The notes beneath the pieces were generated by a model. The model was not told where the DNA came from and searched no databases. It saw only the letters and a list, made by a program, of their open reading frames with translations. 64,000 nt of DNA from Sulfitobacter alexandrii (GTDB taxonomy: Bacteria > Pseudomonadota > Alphaproteobacteria > Rhodobacterales > Rhodobacteraceae): NCBI RefSeq assembly GCF_001886735.1, contig NZ_CP018076.1, positions 1,612,001 through 1,676,000 of the forward strand, written 5' to 3'. Of this stretch, positions 1 to 9,012 are shown in pieces. Positions within the stretch are counted from its first letter, which is position 1. Each line of letters opens with the position of its first letter. The position numbers were made by a program, and so were the translations under genes.

Positions 1-228
1 GTATGTCTTGGCGCGCTTGTACTTCGGGTGGGCGATCCGGGCCTGCAATGCCCCGTTGTCGGTCAGCACCATCAGCCCCTCGCTGTCGCGGTCCAGCCGC
101 CCGGCGGGATAGAAGCCGGGCTGGTCGATGTAGGCGGACAGCGTGGGCCGGCTTGAGCCCTGCGTCCCCTTGTCGGTGAACTGCGACAGCACGCCGAAGG
201 GCTTGTTGAACAGGATCACGCGGTTCAC
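1..228 (-). CDS. rluE: 23S rRNA pseudouridine synthase RluE (N-terminal part, runs off window)
   Basis: These are the first 76 codons of a pseudouridine synthase whose remainder lies beyond the left edge. The family isomerises a specific uridine of 23S rRNA (U2457 for E. coli RluE). The reading opens with [15 protein letters not shown] and carries the catalytic block [15 protein letters not shown], with the catalytic Asp near residue 46. The absence of an S4 domain before the catalytic domain and the FNKP-x-x-VL-x-QFT opening favour RluE over RsuA, RluB or RluF. I chose GTG at 228 because the family opening begins right after it. That GTG overlaps the TGA of the upstream acylase gene (GTGA), so translation is probably coupled. 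Confidence 0.85.
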   Translation of the reverse strand, partial: MNRVILFNKPFGVLSQFTDKGTQGSSRPTLSAYIDQPGFYPAGRLDRDSEGLMVLTDNGALQARIAHPKYKRAKTY

Positions 229-2693
229 GGCGTCTCCGGTCGCAGGGTGGTGATCCCAACGGATGCCGCGCGCGCGAGATCCTCGTCCAGCGACATGGGA
301 ATGTACTCTCCCCGCCGCCAGAGCTGCGCCAGGTCGTCGTAGTGGCGGGACAGGAAGTGGCCGGACTGGCCGGTCGACGTGATGAAAACCGACGAGTTGG
401 GATCGGCAAAGTCGTAGACCCCGCGATAGCCCGCACCGTGCACGTTGTCGAAGGGGTCGGGCAGGGTGCCCTTGGTCCGCCCGCGCTGCAGCGTGTTGTC
501 CCCGCCAGAGGTGGATTGCCGGATGTTCACGAAATACCGCAGCACGGGCACCTTTCCCAGCACCGGGTGGTCGTGTGTCGCCTGGTGCGCATCCCCCCAG
601 CGCAGGGATTCAAGCTGCGACCCCCAGTTCTCGTCGATCCAGATGAGCGCGTCGTCGAGCGCCAGCCGCGCCATGTCGGGGCAGGTCTCGACGGGGGCGG
701 ACTGGCGCACGTCGCACCATGCGGAGGCCCCGTCCACGTCGCGGAACACCCGCTCGATGAAGAGAGGCTCCACATGGGTGAACTCGGCGGCAAGCGGGCC
801 CAGGTCGTCCTGGATCAGCCGTGCCTGAAGCGCCCTGAGCCAGGCGGCGTAGATCAGCGGTTCGGGCAGATGTTCGTTCATTTCGCCCGACCATTCCGCC
901 AGCAGTCCCAGCGCCCTCTGCCGTTGACGTTCGGCGGTGCCGTCCGGGGCTGTGCCTTCGGTGAACCACAGGTCCGCACCGATCAGCGGCAACAGCGACC
1001 GCGCGGTGAAGCTCACCGTGTCGAGCTGCGCCTCGATGAAGCTGTCGCGCGTATGGACCTGACGGCCCTGCATCAGGCGCTGCCACCGCTGGATGCGCTG
1101 CGTATCGCCCCAAAGGTAGGAGACATGGTTCGGAAAAGGACGGTCCACCGTCTTGTTGTTGGTATTGCCAAGGATACCGCCAGCGGGGGCGACGAATGCC
1201 GGGTTCGCGGTGAAGGGCATCACGCCCTGCCAGCGGTTCGCGGCGATCCAGCCGGGCGAGGGAAGCCGCCCTTTCGACTGGTGCGCCGGGTCGCGCCGGG
1301 GCAACGCGCCGATGGTCTTCATCGCGATCTGCTGGCGATCCACCAGCGTGAGGTTCTGGGCCGGTGCGATATAGCGTTCCGACGCCCGGATCGCCTCGGC
1401 GATGGATTTGGCCTCCATCAGGTCGAGCGCCGCGGCGAGCGAGGTGTCCTTGGCGCTGAGCACCGTCCAGCTGAGCGAGGCGACATGCCCTGGCGGCGTG
1501 ATGCTGGCGAGATTGTAATGGCTGCCGGGAAGCACCGGGCCGTTGTCGGTCCACCGCAGGGTGACGGTGACGGGATCGGCGTCCTTGACCGTGATGATGG
1601 AGGACCGGGTGACGAAATCCTTGAACCCCTCCGGCGTGCGGTACTGCTCTCCGTCATCGGGGTTCAGCGCCTCGATGTGCACGTCCTGATCGTCCACGTA
1701 GGCAGAGGTCAGTCCCCAGCCGAGGGTGGCGGACCGGCCGGTCAGCACCGCCGGGATGCCGGGGATCGTGCCGCCGATCACCCCGCCCGACGCCAGTTCC
1801 ATCCGCGCGAGGTACCAGATCGACGGTGCGGAGAACCCCAGATGCGGGTCGTTCGCCAGCAATGTGCCGCCCGAGGCAGAGCGCGAGGGCGCGGCGGCCC
1901 AGGCATTCGACGCGCCGGCAAAGGCGATGTCCTTGAACGGCGACAGCGGATGCGGGTCGAGCGGGATGTTTTCCGCGAAACGGGTCACGCCAGGGACGAT
2001 CTGGGCATATTCCGGAAGCGCCGCCACGCCGGGCCCGGGCACGTCCGGCAGGATGTCGCGGATGCGGTCCGGCTCGGGCAGGGCCAGCGAGACCCGTGCG
2101 CGCAGCACTTCGGCCTGCAGATGCGCAGACAGTTGCAGCCCCATCAGCTTGGTGATGGCGATGGAATCCGCAGGCCGCCAGGGTGCCATGGGCGCGTTGA
2201 ACAGCAGCATCTCGGGCGCGCCGCGGCCCAGCGCCTCGGTGTTGATCTGGGTGATGCGCGCGTTCACGCCGGCGGAATAGGCTTCCAGCTTGGCGCGGGT
2301 CGCCGGGTCGAGCGCATCCACCGATTGCACCGACAGCCGGTAGATGTCGAACCTCCGGAGGAGCCTGTCGGTGTTCAGCGTGGCTGCGCCGAAGACCTCG
2401 CTCAGCCGGCCCTGCGCGGTGCGTCGCAGGGTGATCATCTGCCACATGCGGTCCTGTGCATGCGCAAACCCGAGACCGAAGAACACGTCGAGATCGTCCT
2501 CGCCGAATATATGCGGCACGTTGGCGTTGTCGCGGACGATCTCGACGGGGGCGGTCAGCCCCGCGACCTCGACGTCGTCGTTGTAGTCGGGCAGCGAGCG
2601 CGCCGCGAGCCAGTAGACCAGCCCCACCGCCACGACGCTGATCGCGATCAGCGCCGCGGTGATCCTCACGAGCCAGCGAAAGACAGTGACCAT
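225..2693 (-). CDS. Penicillin-acylase family Ntn-hydrolase, membrane-anchored
   Basis: This 822-residue protein belongs to the penicillin amidase (S45) family, which cleaves amide bonds of N-acylated compounds such as beta-lactams, acyl-homoserine lactones or acylated peptides. Residues about 10-30 form one hydrophobic segment (uncleaved anchor or signal). The precursor would be cut before Ser262 (SNAWAAAPS), the expected N-terminal nucleophile of the beta chain; the conserved [10 protein letters not shown] stretch follows. The length is normal for the family. A longer frame reaches 2801, but the ATG at 2693 has a GGAG about 9 bases upstream and puts the anchor at the N terminus. It overlaps rluE downstream and is divergent from the oxidoreductase at 2786. 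The true substrate cannot be read from the sequence. Confidence 0.88.
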   Translation of the reverse strand: MVTVFRWLVRITAALIAISVVAVGLVYWLAARSLPDYNDDVEVAGLTAPVEIVRDNANVPHIFGEDDLDVFFGLGFAHAQDRMWQMITLRRTAQGRLSEVFGAATLNTDRLLRRFDIYRLSVQSVDALDPATRAKLEAYSAGVNARITQINTEALGRGAPEMLLFNAPMAPWRPADSIAITKLMGLQLSAHLQAEVLRARVSLALPEPDRIRDILPDVPGPGVAALPEYAQIVPGVTRFAENIPLDPHPLSPFKDIAFAGASNAWAAAPSRSASGGTLLANDPHLGFSAPSIWYLARMELASGGVIGGTIPGIPAVLTGRSATLGWGLTSAYVDDQDVHIEALNPDDGEQYRTPEGFKDFVTRSSIITVKDADPVTVTLRWTDNGPVLPGSHYNLASITPPGHVASLSWTVLSAKDTSLAAALDLMEAKSIAEAIRASERYIAPAQNLTLVDRQQIAMKTIGALPRRDPAHQSKGRLPSPGWIAANRWQGVMPFTANPAFVAPAGGILGNTNNKTVDRPFPNHVSYLWGDTQRIQRWQRLMQGRQVHTRDSFIEAQLDTVSFTARSLLPLIGADLWFTEGTAPDGTAERQRQRALGLLAEWSGEMNEHLPEPLIYAAWLRALQARLIQDDLGPLAAEFTHVEPLFIERVFRDVDGASAWCDVRQSAPVETCPDMARLALDDALIWIDENWGSQLESLRWGDAHQATHDHPVLGKVPVLRYFVNIRQSTSGGDNTLQRGRTKGTLPDPFDNVHGAGYRGVYDFADPNSSVFITSTGQSGHFLSRHYDDLAQLWRRGEYIPMSLDEDLARAASVGITTLRPETP

Positions 2694-2785
2694 GAAACTC
2701 TCCGAGGGACCGGCGCGATTGACCAGCGCGCGCAGGGTGATAGGTAAATCTCTGACTAGCGCAACTGATGGACAAGGAAAAGCAG

Positions 2786-3658
2786 ATGGCGAAACTCGCA
2801 TTCTTGGGACTGGGCGTCATGGGCGCGCCGATGGCGGGGCATCTGCAGAAGGCGGGGCATGACGTGACCGTCTATAACCGCACCGCGTCCAAGGCCGAGG
2901 ATTGGGCGAGCGCCCACGGCGGGTCCATGGCGCGCACGCCGCGCGAAGCGGTAAAGGACGCCGAGGTCGTGATGGCCTGCGTCGGCAACGACGACGACCT
3001 GCGGTCGGTCTGTCTGGGCGACGACGGGGCCTTTGCCGGGATGACTGCGGGGGCGATCTTTGTCGATCATACCACCGTGTCGGCGGCGGTGACGCGCGAA
3101 CTGTACAAGACCGCCGACGCCGCGCAGATCAGTTTCGTCGATGCCCCGATTTCCGGCGGGCAGGCGGGCGCGGAGAACGGACAGCTTTCGATCATGTGCG
3201 GTGGTGACACGGGGGCCTTCGACCGGGCGCTTCCGGTGATGGAGGTCTACGCCAAGATCTGCCGGCGCATCGGCGAGAGCGGCGCGGGCCAGATGACCAA
3301 GATGTGCAACCAGATCGCCATCGCGGGCGTGGTGCAGGGCCTGTCCGAGGCGCTGCATTTCGCCGAGAAGGCGGGCCTCGACGGCCGCGCGGTGGTCGAG
3401 GTCATCAGCCAGGGCGCCGCCGGTTCCTGGCAGATGGCGAACCGCTATGAAACCATGCTGGACGACAAGTTCGACCACGGTTTCGCGGTGGACTGGATGC
3501 GCAAGGACCTCGGCATCTGCCTTGACGCCGGGGACGAGGTGGGCGCGAGCCTGCCGGTGACCGCCCTCGTCGATCAGTTCTACAAGGATGTGCAGAAGCT
3601 GGGCGGCGGGCGCTGGGACACCTCCGCGCTGATCAAGCGCCTGCGCGCCGCGGGCTAG
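2786..3658 (+). CDS. NAD(P)-dependent oxidoreductase, 3-hydroxyisobutyrate dehydrogenase family
   Basis: This 290-residue protein is a beta-hydroxyacid dehydrogenase: a Rossmann domain that reduces or oxidises small hydroxy acids (3-hydroxyisobutyrate, tartronate semialdehyde, succinic semialdehyde and similar). The nucleotide loop GLGVMGAPMAGH lies at residues 7-18, the substrate motif DAPISGGQAGAENG near residue 120, and the catalytic Lys in GAGQMTKMCNQ at about residue 172. An in-frame ATG at 2768 lacks a ribosome site, whereas the ATG at 2786 follows AAGGAA at good spacing. It is transcribed divergently from the acylase across about 90 bases. The exact substrate is undetermined; the family assignment is firm. 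Confidence 0.9.
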   Translation: MAKLAFLGLGVMGAPMAGHLQKAGHDVTVYNRTASKAEDWASAHGGSMARTPREAVKDAEVVMACVGNDDDLRSVCLGDDGAFAGMTAGAIFVDHTTVSAAVTRELYKTADAAQISFVDAPISGGQAGAENGQLSIMCGGDTGAFDRALPVMEVYAKICRRIGESGAGQMTKMCNQIAIAGVVQGLSEALHFAEKAGLDGRAVVEVISQGAAGSWQMANRYETMLDDKFDHGFAVDWMRKDLGICLDAGDEVGASLPVTALVDQFYKDVQKLGGGRWDTSALIKRLRAAG

Positions 3659-3660
3659 GG

Positions 3661-3680
3661 CCTGTTCTCGCGGGAACAGG
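3661..3680. repeat. Perfect 7-bp hairpin just after the oxidoreductase stop
   Basis: CCTGTTC and GAACAGG form a perfect inverted repeat with six bases between, starting two bases after the stop codon at 3658. It is followed by an A-rich rather than T-rich stretch, so it is not a typical Rho-independent terminator for the upstream gene. It may still mark an mRNA 3' end or a regulator site. Confidence 0.45.
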
Positions 3681-3714
3681 AAAAATATCTTGCGATAACT
3701 TAAAATTATCAAGA

Positions 3715-3740
3715 GGTTACGTTGGTAAGTTAAGGTAACC
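3715..3740. promoter_or_regulatory. Inverted repeat GGTTAC-N14-GTAACC in AT-rich leader of the GST gene
   Basis: The 80 bases before the GST gene are unusually A+T-rich for this genome and contain GGTTAC (3715-3720) and GTAACC (3735-3740) as exact inverted copies. The repeat ends 17 bases before the GST start codon. This placement suggests a promoter region with an operator, but no regulator is identifiable and no clear -10/-35 pair can be fixed. Confidence 0.35.
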
Positions 3741-3757
3741 AAGTTCGGTGATCGAAA

Positions 3758-4414
3758 ATGGCAGATAATGTCGTTATCTGGACCCTGGACTGGGTCCCGA
3801 TGCCAGATGGTCCGGCTGGCTTTGTCCGTGACCTGCGGCTGCGATGGGCATGTGAAGAAGCGGGCTTGTCTTACGAGGTCCGCACAATTCCATTTGAAGG
3901 CCGCGAAGCCAACCACCTTGACCGGCAACCGTTCGGACAAGTGCCGTACCTTGATGACGGTGAAATAAGGATGTTCGAAAGCGGCGCCTGCCTGCTTCAT
4001 CTCGCCCGGAAAAGCGAAGTGCTGATGCCCCGCGACCCGGTCGATGAAGCCCAGGCCCTGCAATGGACTTTTGCTGCGCTCAACTCGGTGGAAATGGTAT
4101 CGGTCCCCTGGTGGTTTCTGGACATGACAGGTGCGCAGGAAAACGGCTTGACCGGCTGGCTCGAAAGTCGGCTTTCGCATATCGATCGTGTCCTGAGCGA
4201 GCGCGAATGGCTGGCAGCGGATCGTTTCACGGTCGCGGACCTCGCAATGGCCGATGTGCTGCGTGTCGGAAAAGTCAGGTCCTTCGGAGACCGCCCCGCG
4301 ACAGAAGCCTATCTCAGCCGTGTCACGGACCGTCCGGCTTTCAAGAAGGCCTACTCCGATCAAATGGCCCACTTTGCGGCAGCCGAGGCGAAAAGAGCCC
4401 AAGCCCAGGGTTGA
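3758..4414 (+). CDS. Glutathione S-transferase family protein
   Basis: This 218-residue protein has the two-domain GST layout: an N-terminal thioredoxin-like domain (about 1-85) with the conserved QPFGQVPYLDDG and FESGACLLHLA segments around residues 57-82, and an all-helical C-terminal domain with the N-capping style motif RFTVADLAMADVL near residue 155. GSTs conjugate or bind glutathione for detoxification or thiol chemistry; the subgroup is not recognisable. It is a single gene with its own AT-rich leader. Its coding sequence is slightly less G+C-rich than its neighbours, which could reflect later acquisition, though this was not measured. Confidence 0.88.
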   Translation: MADNVVIWTLDWVPMPDGPAGFVRDLRLRWACEEAGLSYEVRTIPFEGREANHLDRQPFGQVPYLDDGEIRMFESGACLLHLARKSEVLMPRDPVDEAQALQWTFAALNSVEMVSVPWWFLDMTGAQENGLTGWLESRLSHIDRVLSEREWLAADRFTVADLAMADVLRVGKVRSFGDRPATEAYLSRVTDRPAFKKAYSDQMAHFAAAEAKRAQAQG

Positions 4415-4596
4415 CCGGCGGGTTTGGCCGCAGAGCCGACCCCCCAACTGTCTCCGTCTGATTGTCCGCTTTCGGTTTTTCCGATGGCGTCGGGTCAAGC
4501 GGGGGGCTGCTCACCACCTGGTTCAGAACCGGCGTCGGCGCGCCGGGGCGATGGCTGCCCCGGCGCGGCACTGGCAATCGGCGAAATGAAACCGGA

Positions 4597-5163
4597 TCAG
4601 GGGATGATGCGGGTGTACTTGGTGCCTTCCAGCGTTGCGCCAAGGCGCAGTCCCGCGCGGCCGAATACGGCGGCCAATACGGGGCTCAGGACGGTGGTGG
4701 TGTCGGCCGACACGCTGTCGCCCTTGTCTGAAATCACGTATTCCACGTCAGCACCTGCGGCCCAGCCCGGAGAGCGGCGGAACTCCGACAGGGCTGCCGG
4801 GGTCATGAAGAACAGCACATGGGCGTATTGCTGCGCCCCGATCTGAAGGCCGCCCGAGCCCTTGACGACGGAATAGTAATCAACCGTCACGTCATCGATC
4901 AGCAGCGCGCCGCGCCCGTAGGCGCCACCAAAGCCCAGTCCCGCTTCGGTCACCAGCGGCATCACCAGCATCCCGTTGGCCTTGTCCGCAAGGTTCCGGG
5001 TGTTGGGATAAAGCCGATACATCTCTTCGACCGTGGCGCGCACGCGGGCGTCGATGGTCGTGCTGCCCCGCGATCCGACACCGTTGCCACATGCCGCGAG
5101 GACGGGAGTTGCGGAAAGCGCACCCAAGGTAAAGGCACGCCGCGAAAGCATAGATTTTTTCAT
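4597..5163 (-). CDS. SYLF/Ysc84-domain lipoprotein
   Basis: This 188-residue protein has an N terminus with twin arginines (SRRAF, Arg8-Arg9), a hydrophobic stretch, and a lipobox VLAAC with Cys25, so it is probably a Tat- or Sec-exported lipoprotein. The rest matches the SYLF (Ysc84, DUF500) lipid-binding domain: KANGMLVMPLVTEAG, then the Gly-rich FGGAYGRGALL and SVVKGSGGLQIGAQ. Such proteins bind phosphoinositides in eukaryotes; the bacterial role is unknown. A longer frame to 5244 exists, but starting at 5163 places the signal correctly. The 182 bases between this stop and the GST stop hold no other gene I can support. Confidence 0.8.
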   Translation of the reverse strand: MKKSMLSRRAFTLGALSATPVLAACGNGVGSRGSTTIDARVRATVEEMYRLYPNTRNLADKANGMLVMPLVTEAGLGFGGAYGRGALLIDDVTVDYYSVVKGSGGLQIGAQQYAHVLFFMTPAALSEFRRSPGWAAGADVEYVISDKGDSVSADTTTVLSPVLAAVFGRAGLRLGATLEGTKYTRIIP

Positions 5164-5267
5164 GTTGTTCTGCCCGTGAAAGTTGCCTGTTGCCGGTTGG
5201 TCCGACTTGGATGCAACTTTAGGCATAATTCGGCCTGCTGTCATGCTCTTAAGGCCACTTGGGCGAA

Positions 5268-7163
5268 TTATTGCCCGGATTCGGCCAGCGGCAGGGTGAA
5301 CCAGAAGTCGGTGAAGGCGTCCGGCGTGCTGTCGAAACCGATCTCGCCGCCCAGGTTTTCGACGATCTGCCGGCAGATGCTGAGCCCGAGACCCGTCCCG
5401 CCGTGTTCCCGCGTGAGCGACGGCGCGGCCTGTGCGAAGGGCGTGAAGATCGCCTCGCGAAACTCCGCGGGGATGCCCTTGCCGCGGTTCCGCACGACCA
5501 CCCGCGCGCGGTCGCCGTCACGGTCGAGCGTGACCTCGACCTGGCTGCCCCGGTCCGAGAACTTGGCCGCGTTCGACAGCAGGTTGTCCATGAGCTGCGC
5601 GAACCGGGTGCGGTCCACCGGCGCGCGAAGCGCCGCTTCGGGCAGGCGGGTCGCGACGGTGACATCGCGCGGACCCGTCATGTGCCGGATATCGACGACG
5701 GCCGTTTCCACCAGCGGACGCAGATCCTGCGCCTCTATTTCCAGTTCGAGATCGCCCTTCGAGAATTTCTCGAAATCGAGAATGTCGCTCACCAGCAGCG
5801 CGAGCCGGTCGCAGTTCTGCTGCGCGATCTCCAGCAGGCGGCGTTCCGGCGCGGACAGGTCGCGGTCGGCGGTATGTGCGTTGAACAGCTTGAGCGCGCC
5901 CTGGATCGAGGTCAGGGGCGTGCGCAGCTCGTGGCTGACAGTGGCGACGAATTCGCTTTTCAGTTCCTGCAGGCGATGCTGTTCGGTCGCGTCGACGACC
6001 TGCAGGATGATTTCCACGACCGCGCCCTTGTCGTTGCGGACCGCCGCGAGGTCGACATCGGCCCAGATGACACTGCCGGTGCGGTGCAGAAGCCGCCGCT
6101 CCGTACGTTGGGTCGGTCGCCTGCCTTCGCGCACGCCGCGCATGTCGGCCATGCCTGCATCGATTTCCTCGGGATGCAGGATCGCTGAGAAGGGCTGACC
6201 TTCGAGATCCTCGACGGCATGACCCAGAAGGGTCGCGATGGCCGCATTGACCCGCAGCAGACGCCCGTCGGGATCGAGGATCGCCTTTCCGATGGGGGCG
6301 TGATCGAAGGCGGACTGGAATTGCTGGGCGATTTCGCGCAGGGCGATTTCGACCTCCTTCCGGTCGGTCACGTCCTTTTGTGCGCCGATGATCCGGGTGG
6401 GGTTCCCGTCGGCGTCCCGCTCCGCGACGGCGATGTCCGACCGGAACCACCGCAGCGCACTGCGGTCGCGGGAATAGAGCCGATATTCGCTGACGCTGCG
6501 GCTGTCGAGATTGTGCGCCAGTCGCCGCATCGGTTCGTCCGCGGCCTCGCGATCGTCCGGGTGCACGCGGCTGCGCCATTCCTCCTGCACGTCGACGGCT
6601 TCGTCCTGCGACAGGCCCATCAACTCGCGCCAGATCTCCGACACGTAGGCCTGTTTCGTCACCACGTCGAATTCGAAGACGCCGATATGCGCACCGCGGA
6701 TGGCATTGCGCGCACGCAGCAGTTCGGCACTTCGTTCGCGGTCGCGGGCCAGTTCCCCGGTGATCTCGCGCAGCACGAGCGTATGGCGGGCCGGGGCGTC
6801 GGTTTCCTGCCAGGCGGTGATGTGGACGGCAACGTCGATCTGCCGGCCGTCCCGATGACGAGCCGATACGGCGCCCAGCTTGACGGAGGTCGCCGGCGGT
6901 ACGATCCGACTGTCGAGGCTGTCGCTGTCATGATCCGGCAGGAGCGCCGAGATCCTCTCTCCGGTCAGCTGTCCGGTATGATAGCCCAGCAGCGCGCAGG
7001 CCGCCGGATTGCTCTGGAGGACGATGCCTTCGTGGTCCAGAACGATGATCGCGATCTCGAGGCCGCTCACGGCCTGCGCCATCAGGTCATCGTCTGCCAT
7101 CAGGTCGGGCCTTGCTTTCACTACACCAAACACGCGGACCTCTGCGCCAAACCAATCACTCAC
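5268..7163 (-). CDS. Multi-PAS sensor histidine kinase
   Basis: This is a soluble hybrid-free histidine kinase with three PAS regions (about 25-130, 150-275 and 280-395 from GTG 7163), then a HisKA dimerisation domain with VSHELRTPLTS (His near residue 410) and a HATPase domain with the N-box LMDNLLSNAAKFS and GGTGLGLSI. There is no membrane segment, so it senses an internal signal (redox, light or a ligand); no flavin- or heme-binding residue pattern was recognised. The usual DxGxG of the ATP site reads NRGKGIP, with Asn in place of Asp. The start is uncertain: GTG 7163 has a Shine-Dalgarno too close, while ATG 7100 begins just before the first PAS domain. No response regulator lies next to it. 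Confidence 0.85.
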   Translation of the reverse strand: MSDWFGAEVRVFGVVKARPDLMADDDLMAQAVSGLEIAIIVLDHEGIVLQSNPAACALLGYHTGQLTGERISALLPDHDSDSLDSRIVPPATSVKLGAVSARHRDGRQIDVAVHITAWQETDAPARHTLVLREITGELARDRERSAELLRARNAIRGAHIGVFEFDVVTKQAYVSEIWRELMGLSQDEAVDVQEEWRSRVHPDDREAADEPMRRLAHNLDSRSVSEYRLYSRDRSALRWFRSDIAVAERDADGNPTRIIGAQKDVTDRKEVEIALREIAQQFQSAFDHAPIGKAILDPDGRLLRVNAAIATLLGHAVEDLEGQPFSAILHPEEIDAGMADMRGVREGRRPTQRTERRLLHRTGSVIWADVDLAAVRNDKGAVVEIILQVVDATEQHRLQELKSEFVATVSHELRTPLTSIQGALKLFNAHTADRDLSAPERRLLEIAQQNCDRLALLVSDILDFEKFSKGDLELEIEAQDLRPLVETAVVDIRHMTGPRDVTVATRLPEAALRAPVDRTRFAQLMDNLLSNAAKFSDRGSQVEVTLDRDGDRARVVVRNRGKGIPAEFREAIFTPFAQAAPSLTREHGGTGLGLSICRQIVENLGGEIGFDSTPDAFTDFWFTLPLAESGQ

Positions 7164-7332
7164 TCTCCGGCAGGGGGACGACAGAAAATTTCCGATACCC
7201 GACTACCTTTTAAGTTGAGTTAGGCGATAAAAGGTGTCCAATCGGGGACTGAATTGTGTCGGATTGATGTTTTTTTCGAACTTGATCGGCCCGAAACGCA
7301 CCATTCTTTCGCGCGCGGCAGCGCTTTGGGAC

Positions 7333-8334
7333 TTATCCGCCGTTGAGCAACCTTGCGGCGGCCGGGGCGAAATAGGTCAGCACGCCGTCGCATCCCGCGC
7401 GTTTGAACCCCATCAGGCTTTCCATCATCACGCGTTCCTCGTCGATCCAGCCGTTCTGGGCCGCGGCCTTGATCATCGCGAATTCGCCGGAGACCTGGTA
7501 GGCGAAGGTGGGCGCGCCGAAGGTGTCCTTCACCCGTCGGCAGATGTCGAGATAGGGCTGGCCGGGCTTCACCATGACCATGTCCGCGCCTTCGGCCAGG
7601 TCGCGTGCCACCAGCCGCAGCGCCTCGTCCGCGTTGCTGGGATCCATCTGGTAGGTCTTCTTGTCGCCGGTCAGCGCACCCGAGGCGCCCACGGCGTCAC
7701 GGAAGGGACCGTAGTAGGCCGAGGCATACTTGGCGGCGTAGCTGAGGATCATGACGTCGGAGTGGCCCTGGGCTTCGAGCGCGTTGCGGATGGCGCCGAT
7801 GCGCCCATCCATCATGTCCGACGGGCCGATGATGTCGGCGCCCGCCTCGGCCTGGGCGAGTGCCATCCGCACGAGCGCGTCGACCGTGCGGTCGTTCACG
7901 ATGATCCCGTCTTCGACGAACCCGTCGTGCCCGTTGATGTTGTAGGTATCCAGCGCCACGTCGGTCATCACCGCAAGATCGGGGAAACGGGACTTGATCG
8001 CCCGGATCGCGCGGTTGGCGTGGTTGTCGGGATCCCACGCGCCTTCGCAGTCTTCGGTCCGCTCTTCGAGGCCGGTATAGGGAAAGAGACACATGGCCCC
8101 GATCCCCAGCGCGTGCGCCTCGGCCGCCGCATCGACGATCCTGTCCACCGACCGCCGCATCACCCCGGGCATGGAAGGCACGGGTTCCTCTATGCCTTCG
8201 CCCGACCGGACGAAGACGGGCCAGATCAGATCGCCCACGTCGAGCGTGTTTTCGCGCACCAGCGCCCGGACGGCGGGGCTGACGCGGGTCCGGCGCAGAC
8301 GCGCGGCGGGGAAGGGGGCGACGATGGGGTTCAT
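7333..8334 (-). CDS. hemB: Delta-aminolevulinic acid dehydratase (porphobilinogen synthase)
   Basis: This 333-residue enzyme condenses two 5-aminolevulinate molecules to porphobilinogen, the second step of tetrapyrrole (heme, and where present bacteriochlorophyll) synthesis. Both Schiff-base lysines are visible, in SYAAKYASAYYGPFRDA and in MVMVKPGQPYLD. The metal region reads DVALDTYNINGHDGF with no Cys triad, so it is the Mg-type enzyme common in alphaproteobacteria rather than the Zn-type. The frame continues upstream to 8373, but the ATG at 8334 matches the family N terminus (MNPIVAPFPAARLRRTR). It stands alone between the kinase gene and a divergent membrane-protein gene. Confidence 0.96.
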   Translation of the reverse strand: MNPIVAPFPAARLRRTRVSPAVRALVRENTLDVGDLIWPVFVRSGEGIEEPVPSMPGVMRRSVDRIVDAAAEAHALGIGAMCLFPYTGLEERTEDCEGAWDPDNHANRAIRAIKSRFPDLAVMTDVALDTYNINGHDGFVEDGIIVNDRTVDALVRMALAQAEAGADIIGPSDMMDGRIGAIRNALEAQGHSDVMILSYAAKYASAYYGPFRDAVGASGALTGDKKTYQMDPSNADEALRLVARDLAEGADMVMVKPGQPYLDICRRVKDTFGAPTFAYQVSGEFAMIKAAAQNGWIDEERVMMESLMGFKRAGCDGVLTYFAPAAARLLNGG

Positions 8335-8453
8335 GCAAAAATACCTCAGTTGGCCTGAGCACTTGCTTGGCATGAAAAAATCGGGCTCTCAAGGGTAGGA
8401 ATTGTCCGGAGCCTTGGGTATGACCTGCGCACTTGTGATCCAGAGGGCGAGCG

Positions 8454-8981
8454 TTGGACTGGTACCAGACCCTTTTCGAACTCATCGACATGCGGTCCTT
8501 TTCGAACCTGTGGTTCTGGATCGTGCTTGCGGTGACATGGTCCACCGCGAGTCACTGGGTGCTGGGCGTGCCCTATGACATGGTGTTGCGTGCCCGTCGG
8601 CAGGGCGATCAGGCCGAGGTCGATCTCGAGGACATGGTGCGGATCAACGTGAACCGTCTGCTGTTCATCGCCCAGGTGTCGGGCCTGTGGATATTGGGGT
8701 TCGGCTGTTTCGGGCTGACCATGCTGGTCCTGCTGGGGTTCGTATACGGGATGGAGTTCGCGCAGGCCGTTTTCCTGCTGGCGTTTCCCCTGTCCCTGAT
8801 CGGCTTGCTGAGCCTGTCCACCGCGCGGCTGATCCAGGCCGAAGAAAGCGGCGGCGAGCGGTTGCGCAGGCGCCTCACGCGGCACCGGCTCTACACGCAG
8901 ATCATCGGGATGGTGTCGATTTTCGTCACGGCGATCTGGGGCATGTATCAAAACGTGGCGCTGGGGCCGCTCGGCGGTTGA
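8454..8981 (+). CDS. Conserved membrane protein upstream of mfd, function unknown
   Basis: This 175-residue protein has about four hydrophobic segments (around 18-38, 68-90, 93-115 and 150-168) and a charged loop after residue 125. I recall proteins of this type beside mfd in Rhodobacterales, where databases sometimes label them a component of the SufBCD complex; nothing in the sequence here supports an iron-sulfur function. The start is a TTG preceded by GAGGGCG; the next Met (MRSFSN) is at residue 13. It ends 31 bases before mfd on the same strand and is probably cotranscribed with it. Confidence 0.6.
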   Translation: MDWYQTLFELIDMRSFSNLWFWIVLAVTWSTASHWVLGVPYDMVLRARRQGDQAEVDLEDMVRINVNRLLFIAQVSGLWILGFGCFGLTMLVLLGFVYGMEFAQAVFLLAFPLSLIGLLSLSTARLIQAEESGGERLRRRLTRHRLYTQIIGMVSIFVTAIWGMYQNVALGPLGG

Positions 8982-9012
8982 CAGCGCCCCGCGCGGGGCC
9001 AATTGGGACGAC

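Noticed and set aside
342-2747. 801-codon open frame on the plus strand across the acylase gene
   Set aside because: It is antisense to a clear penicillin-acylase gene, is Arg/His/Gly-rich without domains, and reflects high G+C at codon positions.
3661-3690. Hairpin after the oxidoreductase gene as an intrinsic terminator
   Set aside because: The stem is good but an A-run, not a T-run, follows on the plus strand.
2756-4498. 580-codon open frame on the minus strand across the oxidoreductase and GST genes
   Set aside because: Antisense to two recognisable genes; no domain or start signal.
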